Shown here in pieces: positions 8,460 to 16,825 of a stretch of DNA of 43,511 nt; the first letter of the stretch is position 1; every line of letters starts with the position of its first letter. The stretch covers positions 1-43,511 of the forward strand of contig JAIEQM010000074.1 in assembly GCA_019747705.1 (NCBI GenBank), written 5' to 3'. A program made the translations under genes and the position numbers. The notes below the pieces were generated by a model, which was given only the letters and a program-made list of their open reading frames with translations, did not search any database and was not told where the DNA came from. The stretch is from Chitinophagaceae bacterium. Lineage in GTDB: Bacteria; Bacteroidota; Bacteroidia; Chitinophagales; Chitinophagaceae.

Positions 8460-9653
8460 ATGGTAAGCTCATTGCGCAAAGCATTCAATGAACAATTTAC
8501 TGCGGAGAAATATGAAGCATTTTTAAAAGACCTGCACAGCCTGCACCCCGGCGATATTGAATTTCGTGTTTGTGAAACTCCGGTATTTGTAGATAAAACA
8601 TTTACGGATAAACTGATGCATGCGTGCGAAAGTATTGTGGATGTTATTTGTGATGATGATTTTTTGAAGCTGACGGAAAATGCAATTCCTCCCGGCGAAA
8701 AAGTGCCCAATGAAGCAAAGATTTCGCACATGATTTCCTTTGACTTTGGTGTTTGTATCAATGACCAGGGAGAACTTGAACCACAGTTGATTGAAATGCA
8801 GGGTTTCCCCACACTCTATGCCTTTCAGGTATATTATCCTGAAATTGTGGAGAAACATTTTTCTATTCCTTCCAATTACAGTCATTATCTCAACGACTAT
8901 ACCAAAGAAACTTATCTTGAAATGCTGCGAAAACTCATTGTGGGTGATTTGCAAAAGGAACAGGTCATTCTTCTTGAAATTAATCCTGATGAACAAAAAA
9001 CAAGAATTGATTTCCGTTGCACCAAAGATTATTTGGGAATTGAAACGGTGAACTTAACAGATTTAATCAGGGAAGACAAAAAACTTTATTATATCAATAA
9101 CGGTATAAAGACAGAAATCAAAAGAATATACAACCGCATCATCTTTGATGATTTTAAAGCCAACCGTGCCAGCCTTGGTAATGTGGTGGACATTACTGCT
9201 GACCTTGATGTGGAATGGGTACCGCATCCCAACTGGTTTTACCGCATCAGCAAATACACATTGCCATATATTAATCACCAGTTTGTGCCGCAAACATTTT
9301 TTTTGAATGAAGTGAAGCAGTTGCCGGATGACCTGGAACATTATGTACTCAAGCCTTTATTTTCTTTTGCCGGGCAGGGTGTAAAGATTGATGTAACCAA
9401 AGAAGATATTGACGCCATTGAAGACCCTGAAAATTATATCCTCCAGCGAAAAGTAAGATATGCTGATGTTATTGAAACACCTGATGTGCCTGCCAAAGTG
9501 GAAATTCGCATGATGTATGTATGGCTGGAAGGTGATGCCCGTCCGCATGCTGCTGTAAACCTTGCACGTATGAGCAAAGGTAAAATGATTGGCGTTCGTT
9601 ATAATAAAGATAAAGAGTGGGTGGGCGGAACAGTAGCATATTTCGAGCAATAA
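8460..9653 (+). CDS. ATP-grasp amidoligase, apparently circularly permuted (glutathionylspermidine-synthetase-like)
   Basis: A 397-residue protein with ATP-grasp motifs in a non-standard order. A metal-binding-type strand PQLIEMQGFPTLYAFQ (E112, Q114) comes early. About 180 residues later come the nucleotide-binding lysine/glycine loop YVLKPLFSFAGQGV (K298), the hinge strand NYILQRKV and a final basic segment NLARMSKGKMIGVRY. In ordinary ATP-grasp enzymes the Glu/Asn metal motif is C-terminal; early placement is known from glutathionylspermidine synthetase-like ligases, which join a carboxylate to an amine using ATP. The motif DVEWVPHPNWFYRISKYTLP fits that relationship loosely. The ATG at 8460 is preferred to a TTG two codons upstream. 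It is probably co-transcribed with the preceding amidotransferase. Family membership is inferred from motifs only. Confidence 0.78.
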   Translation: MVSSLRKAFNEQFTAEKYEAFLKDLHSLHPGDIEFRVCETPVFVDKTFTDKLMHACESIVDVICDDDFLKLTENAIPPGEKVPNEAKISHMISFDFGVCINDQGELEPQLIEMQGFPTLYAFQVYYPEIVEKHFSIPSNYSHYLNDYTKETYLEMLRKLIVGDLQKEQVILLEINPDEQKTRIDFRCTKDYLGIETVNLTDLIREDKKLYYINNGIKTEIKRIYNRIIFDDFKANRASLGNVVDITADLDVEWVPHPNWFYRISKYTLPYINHQFVPQTFFLNEVKQLPDDLEHYVLKPLFSFAGQGVKIDVTKEDIDAIEDPENYILQRKVRYADVIETPDVPAKVEIRMMYVWLEGDARPHAAVNLARMSKGKMIGVRYNKDKEWVGGTVAYFEQ

Positions 9654-9698
9654 AAAAGGCGCTACTCTGAGTAACGCCCGTTTATATAAAGGGTTAGA

Positions 9699-10106
9699 TT
9701 ATGATTCACCACCGTCATCATCATCTTTCTTGTTCTTGTCTTTCTGGTGTTTTCCTTTCGGTTTTTTCATTTCAGGATGGCTTTGCTGAAATACCTTCAT
9801 TTTTTCAACCTGGTCAGGCGTTCATACTTTTTTCATATTAACAGCACGCTCTGTTTCCAGTTGTTTGCGTTTTTCTTTTTTCTGCACATCGCTTAATGTT
9901 TTATCATTACGTACAGAATCTGCTTTCTGTTTGAAATCCATATTCAGCTCCTTTAACTGTTTGCCCTGCGTTCTTGTAATGCCTGCATCTTTTGCCATCT
10001 GTTTACGGAGTTCTTTCTGCTGCTGCCGGGCAGAGTCAGATGTTTGTGCAAAGGAATAATGCGCTACTGAAAAGATAAATACGGGAAATAAAATAATTGC
10101 TTTCAT
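9699..10106 (-). pseudogene. LTXXQ (Spy-like) periplasmic protein gene interrupted by an in-frame TGA
   Basis: Reading the minus strand, an ATG at 10106 opens a signal peptide (MKAIILFPVFIFSVAHYSFAQ). A charged helical region rich in Lys/Gln/Arg follows, like LTXXQ/Spy-type periplasmic proteins. After 94 residues, at NMKKV, a TGA (complement of 9822-9824) interrupts the frame. Translation continues in the same frame as TPDQVEKMKVFQQSHPEMKK and a Lys/Asp-rich tail to a TAA at 9699-9701. The family motif LTPDQ would be restored by TTA in place of TGA, so a single base change explains the lesion. It starts 37 bases after the GCS2 gene. It may be a recent pseudogene, a truncated functional protein or a sequencing error. 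Confidence 0.75.
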
Positions 10107-10143
10107 TTTTTTGAAACGGCTTTCCATCAATTGTTGTAATGAT

Positions 10144-11256
10144 TTATATACCTGCCTGGAACTGCGAACCAATATAATCCACTACTGTTTCCAGGCTTTT
10201 TGTTTGTTCATATACTTTCAACTGCCTGTCTGCACCGGTACCATTTTCCAGCATTTTGGGAATAAAATTAATGGCATAGCGGCAGCCAATATCGTCCACC
10301 ACATCATCCACAAAATCCAGGAGTTCATAAATTAAGCTGCGGGTATTGGTTTCTTCTTCTTTGCCGAAATCAATTAAATAACCATCAATGCCATATCGGC
10401 TGGCCCGCCATTTGTTTTCATTGATGAGGGCCCGCTGGTATTGAATAAAATTCATATTCTTATTCCGCAATTTGTACAACTTGGCAGTAATGGCCTGGAA
10501 CAATGCAGTAATAGCAATGGTTTCCATCACTGTCATCGGCACATCGCAAATACGGTACTCAATGGTATTGAAGAACGGATGCACACGCAAATCCCACCAA
10601 ATCTTTTTAGCATTATCAATACAATTTGTTTTGATGAGTAATGCTACATAATTATCATATGCTTCTATGCTGTCAAAATATTCAGGAATGCCAGTACGGG
10701 GGAATTTATCAAACACTTTTGTGCGGAATGATTTGTACCCTGTTAAACGTCCTTCCCAAAAAGGGGAGTTGGTACTGAGTGCATATACATGTGGTAAAAA
10801 ATAACGGGCGCTGTTGGCAAGATGCACCGCCATCTTTCTGTCCTGCATGCCCACATGCACATGCAAACCAAAAATTAAATTGCTCCTTGCGGCCTCCTGC
10901 AGTTCATTTACTATTTGGTTGTAACGTACATGATCTGTAATTAACTGATCCTGCCAGTGACTGAAAGGATGTGTGCCGCTGGCACCTACGGCCAGGCCTA
11001 TATCCCCGGCAATAGCGCTGATGGTGCGGCGCAGTGTAGCCACATCAGCGTAAGCCTCATCAATATTGGCACAAATGTCAGTGCCCACTTCCACAACGGC
11101 CTGGTGCATTTCAGCTTTTACTTTATCCTTAATTACTTTTTGCCCTTCGCTTACAATTCTTTGCTCATGGCTTTTCAGTTCCCTTGTAACAGGATCAAAC
11201 ACCATGTATTCTTCTTCAACCCCCAGTGTAAACTGTTTGTAATTCATTGAGCCCAT
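10144..11256 (-). CDS. GCS2-family carboxylate-amine ligase (YbdK-like)
   Basis: A 370-residue cytoplasmic enzyme of the glutamate-cysteine ligase 2 family (COG2170 type), which share the glutamine-synthetase-like fold and make amide bonds from a carboxylate, an amine and ATP. Visible motifs are GVEEEYMVFDP (12-22) with the Glu metal ligands, GASGTHPF (91-98), LHVHVG (131-136) and DLRVHPFFNTIEYRICDVP (222-240). YbdK has weak glutamate-cysteine ligase activity in vitro, but the true substrate of most members is unknown. An alternative ATG lies three codons in. It follows the ATP-grasp gene by 17 bases on the minus strand, so the two are very likely co-transcribed. No glutathione synthetase is nearby, so glutathione synthesis is not claimed. 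Confidence 0.92.
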   Translation of the reverse strand: MGSMNYKQFTLGVEEEYMVFDPVTRELKSHEQRIVSEGQKVIKDKVKAEMHQAVVEVGTDICANIDEAYADVATLRRTISAIAGDIGLAVGASGTHPFSHWQDQLITDHVRYNQIVNELQEAARSNLIFGLHVHVGMQDRKMAVHLANSARYFLPHVYALSTNSPFWEGRLTGYKSFRTKVFDKFPRTGIPEYFDSIEAYDNYVALLIKTNCIDNAKKIWWDLRVHPFFNTIEYRICDVPMTVMETIAITALFQAITAKLYKLRNKNMNFIQYQRALINENKWRASRYGIDGYLIDFGKEEETNTRSLIYELLDFVDDVVDDIGCRYAINFIPKMLENGTGADRQLKVYEQTKSLETVVDYIGSQFQAGI

Positions 11257-11273
11257 AAATAAATATTTTGGTA

Positions 11274-12227
11274 TTAATACAACTGCACTTTGTTAGCGCC
11301 ACGTTTTACGTACTCACCCCAGGTTAAATTATCCTGCCCGTCTTTATGTTCCATAGCACGTTCAATAGCATAAGTGGCAGCAGCTTCCACCACCCAGTCA
11401 AAATTTTCCTGGCCCACACTTGCCAAATCAGCATCAGGAGCCGGGTTGCAAAAATCAATTGCATAAGGAACACCGTTACGCAACGCCAGTTCAACTGTAT
11501 TGAAATCATAACCGAGATAATTGTTGATGCGCAAAACAATATCTGTCATCATCTGTAATTTTTCTGCACTGGGCTTAAAGTCGGCTACATAACGCAAATG
11601 ATGGGGATTACGTGGTTCATAACTCATGATGCGTACATATTTGCGCCCAATACAATAACAACGGTAATATTCTTCAAAAACAATTTCTTCCTGCAGCAGC
11701 ATTACCAACTGACCTGTTTCAGCATGTTTTTCAAAAAACTCTTCAGCGTTGCGCAGCTTGTACACATTTTTCCATCCACCGCCGGCAAAGGGTTTCATAT
11801 AAGCAGGGAAACCGATATAGTTGAACATTCCTTCCCAATCCATGGGGTAGGCGAGGTTGGTAAATGATTCTTCACCTGTATCATCCGGTCTTTCTTTTGA
11901 AGGAAGGATTACTGTTTTAGGAACGGGTACATTTATTTTTGTGGCCAGGCAGTTGTTAAAAAATTTATCATCTGCACTCCACCAGAACGGATTGTTGATA
12001 ACGGCACAACCGGCAATGGCTTCATTCTTGAGCATGGCACGGTAATGAGGCACATCCTGCGATATACGGTCAACAATTACAGCATATCCATTTCCTTCGC
12101 CCTGTACTACTTTAGCAACACGCACAGGTTCGGCTACAATGCCTTCAATGTTTTTACTGTTAATTCTGTCAACAAATGCAAGAGGGAAAGAACGTTCCTT
12201 ACCATGCAGGATGCCAATTTTTTTCAT
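11274..12227 (-). CDS. RimK/D-Ala-D-Ala-ligase-like ATP-grasp amidoligase
   Basis: A 317-residue ATP-grasp protein with normal motif order: pre-ATP-grasp domain (1-100), YMKPFAGGGWKNVYK (K145 and glycine loop), hinge LLQEEIVFEEYYRCYCIG (E180/E181), arginines in VRIMSYEPRNPHHLRY, and the metal triad NTVELALRNGVPYAIDFCNPAP (E246, D258, N261). Such enzymes activate a carboxylate as acyl phosphate and couple it to an amine. The ATG at 12227 gives the natural N-terminus MKKIGILHG. It is the first gene of the minus-strand amidoligase unit with the GCS2 gene (17-base gap), and it diverges from the esterase at 12362. Its acceptor and donor cannot be read from the sequence. Confidence 0.9.
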   Translation of the reverse strand: MKKIGILHGKERSFPLAFVDRINSKNIEGIVAEPVRVAKVVQGEGNGYAVIVDRISQDVPHYRAMLKNEAIAGCAVINNPFWWSADDKFFNNCLATKINVPVPKTVILPSKERPDDTGEESFTNLAYPMDWEGMFNYIGFPAYMKPFAGGGWKNVYKLRNAEEFFEKHAETGQLVMLLQEEIVFEEYYRCYCIGRKYVRIMSYEPRNPHHLRYVADFKPSAEKLQMMTDIVLRINNYLGYDFNTVELALRNGVPYAIDFCNPAPDADLASVGQENFDWVVEAAATYAIERAMEHKDGQDNLTWGEYVKRGANKVQLY

Positions 12228-12348
12228 AATAAAAATATTAGTGGATAGATAGATGTTCCGGAAACATCAAGTTATTGTTTATGATTCAATATAGGCAGTT
12301 TTTTGTAAACACAGTTAAGCGCCCAAAATTATTTTACTGTGATTTCCT

Positions 12349-12356
12349 TATTTTTG
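12349..12356 (+). promoter_or_regulatory. Putative -7 promoter element of the esterase gene
   Basis: TATTTTTG fits TAnnTTTG and lies 5 bases before the esterase ATG at 12362. No clear -33 TTTG is seen at the right distance. The 134-base divergent spacer should also hold the promoter of the minus-strand ATP-grasp gene, which I could not place. Confidence 0.35.
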
Positions 12357-12361
12357 AATGT

Positions 12362-13171
12362 ATGCATAAGGAAAAGAGCCTGAGTATTTTGGTGGAAGAA
12401 ACAGAATTGGAATCTGAATACCTGGAACGGGATGTAAAGGTTGACTTTTACCTGCCCACAGATGTAAAGCATCCGGAACAAATGAGCCTGTTATTGATTA
12501 ATGACGGCCAGGATCTTCCCAAAATGCCCTTTGAAACAATACTGGAAGACCTATATTATTATCACGAAATACAACCCTTGCTTTGTGCGGGTATCCATTG
12601 CGGGCCCGAGCGGAAAATGGAATATGGTGTTGCCGCTCAAAAAGATTACCTGGGTCGTGGCGCAAAAGCAGGCGCTTATACCAATTTTATTTTTGAAGAA
12701 TTACTTCCTTTCATCCGAAAGAAATATCATGTACCCCATTTTAAAGAAAAAGCATTTGCAGGGTTTTCGCTGGGCGGATTAATGGCGCTGGATATTGTTT
12801 GGAATTACCCGCAGGAGTTTACAAAAGCGGGAGTGTTTTCCGGTTCGTTATGGTGGCGGCAAAAAGCCTATGAGGATGGATACACGGATGAAGCTGACCG
12901 CATCATGCATAATCAAATTAAAAACACAACGCAAATTGCCCCCTGGCTGGAATTTTTTATTCAAACAGGTTTAATGGATGAAAAAAAAGACCGTAATAAT
13001 AACGGGGTGATTGATTCCATTGATGATGCACTTGATTTAATTAAAGAGCTGAAAAAGAAAGGATATACAAAAGAAGCCATTCATTACCTGGAGCTGAAAG
13101 ATGGTAAACACGATGTGCCTACATGGGGCAAAGCTTTTCCCGAATTTTTAAAATGGGGCTGGGGTGAGTGA
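12362..13171 (+). CDS. Esterase D/enterochelin-esterase-like alpha/beta hydrolase
   Basis: A 269-residue putative esterase without a signal peptide when started at the ATG 12362, the start best placed after a TAnnTTTG box; the frame is open to 12275. The nucleophile elbow is GFSLGGL (S136), and the catalytic His is probably H250 in DGKHDVPTW. A loop at about 210-222, DRNNNGVIDSIDD, has the spacing of an EF-hand-type calcium loop. The early segment LLINDGQDLP resembles the oxyanion region of the Fes/YieL-like family. It diverges from the amidoligase operon and could hydrolyse or release its product, or regenerate a precursor. That link rests on gene neighbourhood only. Confidence 0.87.
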   Translation: MHKEKSLSILVEETELESEYLERDVKVDFYLPTDVKHPEQMSLLLINDGQDLPKMPFETILEDLYYYHEIQPLLCAGIHCGPERKMEYGVAAQKDYLGRGAKAGAYTNFIFEELLPFIRKKYHVPHFKEKAFAGFSLGGLMALDIVWNYPQEFTKAGVFSGSLWWRQKAYEDGYTDEADRIMHNQIKNTTQIAPWLEFFIQTGLMDEKKDRNNNGVIDSIDDALDLIKELKKKGYTKEAIHYLELKDGKHDVPTWGKAFPEFLKWGWGE

Positions 13172-13214
13172 AAAGCCGTTAGTGGTTAGCATGTAGCTAT
13201 TAGTTTAAAAAATA

Positions 13215-13247
13215 AAAAAACTCCGCAATTCAATTGCGGAGTTTTTT
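13215..13247. terminator. Bidirectional terminator
   Basis: AAAAAACTCCGCA (13215-13227) pairs with TGCGGAGTTTTTT (13235-13247), giving A and T runs on both sides. It lies between the convergent esterase (+) and TonB receptor (-) genes and would serve both. Confidence 0.85.
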
Positions 13248-13267
13248 ATGAGGAGTTGTTTCAGTTA

Positions 13268-16200
13268 TTAAAAGAAATAACGGAGACCTAACTGCATACC
13301 CCAAACGCTGGAGATGCTGCGGTTAAGCTGGAATGGTCTTGTGGGTAATAAACCTCCTGCAGTTTGCATACGGAAACGGGGAGCACCACTTGCAGGGTCA
13401 ACGCTGTCAAAAATTAATGGGGTTACATTACCGGTATTGCCTAAGTAATTAAAGTAACGTACACCCCAGTTGCTGTTAAGCATATTTGCAAAATTCAGGA
13501 TATCGGCCTGTAAACGTAATGTGTGTTGCGTACCGCCTTTACTTCTTACATAAAAATCCTGTTGTACCTGAAGATTTAACTGGTGTAACCAGGGGTATAA
13601 TCCATCGTTTCTGGATACATACTGACCTCTTCTCTTTTTAAGAGGGCTGTTTTCAATGAATTTGTTAAATGCATCCCATTGGGCTTGTGGGCTGTAGGGT
13701 GTATTGCCTGTAATGGGCATAAATATAATTTCACTTTGATTTCGGGGTATATAAAGAAGGTCAGCCGCATTACCATCACCATTCATGTCGTTTTGATAAA
13801 TATAGCTGAAGTTGTTCTGGGGGCTTCCTTCGTAGAACAAAGAAATACTGGTAGCCATATGCTTTGCGTACTTCACAGTGTAGCTTATATTACCTACAAA
13901 GCGGTGAGGGATAGCAGCACTTGCCATACCTAACTCAAGGTCATTCTGGGTGCCAATAGTAGCATTCGATGCCCAAACCGATCCTGCGGTAGATCCGGGG
14001 TTAGAAGTTACATCCACCATGGCTGTATAGGTATAAGCAAACATGGCTGCAAATCCTTTGGAAAATGTTTTTGTAACTTGTGCTGTAAGCTGAAATCCAC
14101 CTCCCCTGTTTGTGTTCTCAAGAATTATCGCATTATTTAAGCTCGGATAAATGTTATTTCTTGCAAGGGCAGCATTTAATTGTGTGTTAAAAGCAGTAAG
14201 CTGTGCTGCAGTTGCACCTGCTGGTAATGGTGCCGGAAAAGGAACTGAGTAGCGTTGCCTGTTATCAACCCCTGAAAACCTTGCATCAGGATCAATTTGA
14301 TTAGCATTTCTCATCCTTATGGCATTGATATCCTTGTTAAAAATACCTTCAAAAGTAACCGTCCATCCTTTACCAAGTCTTTTATCAACAGCCAGATTGA
14401 TTCGTGCAACTTGTGGAAAAACAAAATCCGGATCTATAAGAACTGGCGCAGAGCCTGAAGGAAGAGGACCGCCTACTATAGAAGAAAAGCTGCCTCTGTA
14501 AGCATCGGGATTAGGATTAAACAGGAAATTCGCCATATTGGCACCGGGGGTGCTGTTCGTTACAGACACATTTGCCTGTAATGTTTGGCTGGTAGAAGGC
14601 ATATTTGTTAAGAAAACAAAAGGAAAGCGCCCTGTAAATATACCTGCTCCTCCACGAACAATCATCGTCTTATCCCCATTAACATCCCAGCGAAAACCGA
14701 TCCGGGGGCTAAATAAAAACTTTTGAGATGGCCATTGACCCGTACTGTAATTAGTTAGCTTTCCGTCTTTATCAGGCAATGAAAGTGCTTTAATAGCGGG
14801 GTTTTCAATAGGCCGTTCCAGATAAATTGCCTTATCAACTCTTAAACCTAATGTTAATTTAAAACGGTCGTTCAAAGTAATATCATCCTGCGCATATAAA
14901 CCCAACTGTCCCACTCTAAGGTTTGCTGAATAAATACCACCATTTGCATCCGTTTTATCTGGCTGTAAAGAAAATGTATATGAAAATACAGCGGGGGGGG
15001 CATTATTAATGAAATCAGAAATATTACGGAAAGCATAATAACTTTGTGAACCTGGCATAAACATATTTCCTACATATTGTTGCTCATAAGTGCCGCCAAC
15101 GGTTATAGTATGTTTTCCTGCAAAATATTTGAAATTATTTGTAATATTAAATATCCTGTTTAATACGTCATTATTATTAGAGAATGGTTCACGTCCAAAA
15201 CTAATATAGTTGTTTCCTGAACCGTCAAAAATATCAACAAACGGGAACTTTGTACTCGGTGTGTTTCTTGTAGTTTGGTTAAGCGTATAAGTTGCCAAAA
15301 GCTGGTTTGCCCATTTGCCGCCTTTAGAACTGTTTAATTCAAATGCACCTGTTTTTAAAACATTCCTGAATGCATAAGTTGAGTTTTGATAAGACATTGC
15401 TTGTGCGCCAAATCTGCTTTGTGGAAGATTAGTTCTTGAAGCAGTGCCGCCTGGTACAATAAATCTTGGGTTATTGGGGATTGATGTAGCATTTGTAATT
15501 ATGTCCTGATCACCTGTCATTTCATTGTATCGTACAGTTAGTCTATGAATTTTATTAATATTCCAATCTATACGACCAAATATTTTGTAATTCTTTGTTT
15601 CAAAATTTTTAAAATTATCATAAGCTCCTGTTTCATACCCATACCTTGTACGCAGAAAATCAGAAACTGTTTGCAGATCCGTAGTTGTTACACGGGAAAT
15701 ATTATTTAATCCGGAACCGCCCGTTGGCGTCCATAAGATACCGGGGGCACTTTGCACTTCTGTTTCACCACTGGCAAAGAAAAATAATTTGTTTTTAATT
15801 ATTGGCCCGCCGAATGTAGCTCCATATAAGTTGTTGGTTCTTTGTGTAGCATTAGGCAGTTTGGTGGAGGCCACTTTTTCACCATTAAAGTTTTCATTTC
15901 TGTACAATGTGTAAGCACTTCCTTTAAAACGGTTAGTACCGCTTTTGGTAACCACATTAATACCAGCGCCGGTAAAGTTTCCCTGAGTTACATCATAAGG
16001 AGCAACGTTTACTGAAATTTCTTCAATAATGTCAAGCGATACAGGCTGATTAGCACCGCCGGGTAAAGGGTTGTTATCTAATCCAAAGTTGTTATTCAAA
16101 TTAGCGCCATCTATTTGGATATTGTTCATGCGGGCATCACGGCCTGCAAAACTGTTACCATTAGCCTGAGGTGTTAACCTTGTAAAATCGGTAATGGAAC

Positions 16201-16654
16201 GATTGATGGTGGGAACGGTAGTGATTAAACGATTGTTGATGTTGGTGGCAGCGCCTGTTTTTTCAACAGCACCTCTTCTTTTTCCGCCTGTTACCACCAC
16301 TTCGGTAATTTGTTTAACATCATCACCCATTTCCACTTTTAAATCATAAGGTTCACCGAGTGAGAGAGTAAACCCTTCCACTTCATAAGCCTTTTGCCCA
16401 ACAAATTCTACTTTCAGTTTGTAAGGGCCGCCAATGCGGGCATTGACAATATTGAATACGCCCCCTTTTTTGGAAATAGTTGTATAAACTGTTCCTGTGG
16501 GGGTGTGGGTAGCAGTAACAGTGGCACCTTCCAGCGCATTGCCACTTTTATCTTTTACCGTACCTGTAATACTACTGGTTGTTACCTGTGCAACTGCTGC
16601 CATTGAAACGAACATAGCGAACAAGGGGAGCAGTAATTTTCTGAGTTTTGGCAT
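13268..16654 (-). CDS. Oar-like TonB-dependent outer-membrane receptor
   Basis: A 1128-residue outer-membrane receptor. It has a signal peptide (MPKLRKLLLPLFAMFVSMAAVAQ) and a carboxypeptidase-regulatory-like domain (about 27-110: SITGTVKDKSGNALEGATVTA). A TonB-contact/plug region follows (ITEVVVTGGKRRG, then the plug to about 235 with INVVTKSGTNRFKG), and then a long beta barrel ending in the terminal aromatic GLRYFF. The plug looks like the Oar/CarboxypepD_reg receptor group and lacks the SusC-type VVVxGYG signature; no SusD partner is adjacent. Energised by TonB-ExbBD, it would import or move an unidentified large substrate. It is transcribed alone and divergently from ribBA. Lines of polar repeats in the barrel are ordinary extracellular loops. 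Confidence 0.93.
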   Translation of the reverse strand: MPKLRKLLLPLFAMFVSMAAVAQVTTSSITGTVKDKSGNALEGATVTATHTPTGTVYTTISKKGGVFNIVNARIGGPYKLKVEFVGQKAYEVEGFTLSLGEPYDLKVEMGDDVKQITEVVVTGGKRRGAVEKTGAATNINNRLITTVPTINRSITDFTRLTPQANGNSFAGRDARMNNIQIDGANLNNNFGLDNNPLPGGANQPVSLDIIEEISVNVAPYDVTQGNFTGAGINVVTKSGTNRFKGSAYTLYRNENFNGEKVASTKLPNATQRTNNLYGATFGGPIIKNKLFFFASGETEVQSAPGILWTPTGGSGLNNISRVTTTDLQTVSDFLRTRYGYETGAYDNFKNFETKNYKIFGRIDWNINKIHRLTVRYNEMTGDQDIITNATSIPNNPRFIVPGGTASRTNLPQSRFGAQAMSYQNSTYAFRNVLKTGAFELNSSKGGKWANQLLATYTLNQTTRNTPSTKFPFVDIFDGSGNNYISFGREPFSNNNDVLNRIFNITNNFKYFAGKHTITVGGTYEQQYVGNMFMPGSQSYYAFRNISDFINNAPPAVFSYTFSLQPDKTDANGGIYSANLRVGQLGLYAQDDITLNDRFKLTLGLRVDKAIYLERPIENPAIKALSLPDKDGKLTNYSTGQWPSQKFLFSPRIGFRWDVNGDKTMIVRGGAGIFTGRFPFVFLTNMPSTSQTLQANVSVTNSTPGANMANFLFNPNPDAYRGSFSSIVGGPLPSGSAPVLIDPDFVFPQVARINLAVDKRLGKGWTVTFEGIFNKDINAIRMRNANQIDPDARFSGVDNRQRYSVPFPAPLPAGATAAQLTAFNTQLNAALARNNIYPSLNNAIILENTNRGGGFQLTAQVTKTFSKGFAAMFAYTYTAMVDVTSNPGSTAGSVWASNATIGTQNDLELGMASAAIPHRFVGNISYTVKYAKHMATSISLFYEGSPQNNFSYIYQNDMNGDGNAADLLYIPRNQSEIIFMPITGNTPYSPQAQWDAFNKFIENSPLKKRRGQYVSRNDGLYPWLHQLNLQVQQDFYVRSKGGTQHTLRLQADILNFANMLNSNWGVRYFNYLGNTGNVTPLIFDSVDPASGAPRFRMQTAGGLLPTRPFQLNRSISSVWGMQLGLRYFF

Positions 16655-16762
16655 ACAAATTTTATTTACGGGTGCAAATTAACGACAAATGAACCGTACA
16701 ATCTTCAAGAAATATTAACAATTCGTGAAGTTAGACAGACTTTTTTACAGCTTTGCTGCAAT

Positions 16763-16795
16763 ATGGAGCTTTTTTTAAAAAAGTTACAGCTCCAT
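16763..16795. repeat. Inverted repeat upstream of ribBA
   Basis: ATGGAGCT (16763-16770) and AGCTCCAT (16788-16795) flank a 17-base spacer that is itself self-complementary (T-run then A-run). It overlaps the region where a -33 element of the ribBA promoter would sit. It may be an operator or a small hairpin. The sequence does not resemble an FMN riboswitch. Confidence 0.45.
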
Positions 16796-16802
16796 TTTGA
16801 GC

Positions 16803-16810
16803 TAACTTTG
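16803..16810 (+). promoter_or_regulatory. Putative -7 element of the ribBA promoter
   Basis: TAACTTTG matches TAnnTTTG exactly and lies 15 bases before the ribBA ATG. The expected -33 position holds no clear TTTG. Confidence 0.5.
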
Positions 16811-16825
16811 CGAAAAATTTGAATA

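Noticed and set aside
10144..12227. Glutathione biosynthesis pair (gshA-like GCS2 plus gshB-like ATP-grasp)
   Set aside because: The ATP-grasp proteins do not look like glutathione synthetase, YbdK-type GCS2 proteins are usually not true GshA, and the extra ligase and amidotransferase do not fit that pathway.
16655..16825. FMN riboswitch before ribBA
   Set aside because: The leader after the promoter box is only about 15 bases and no FMN aptamer consensus is visible in the spacer.
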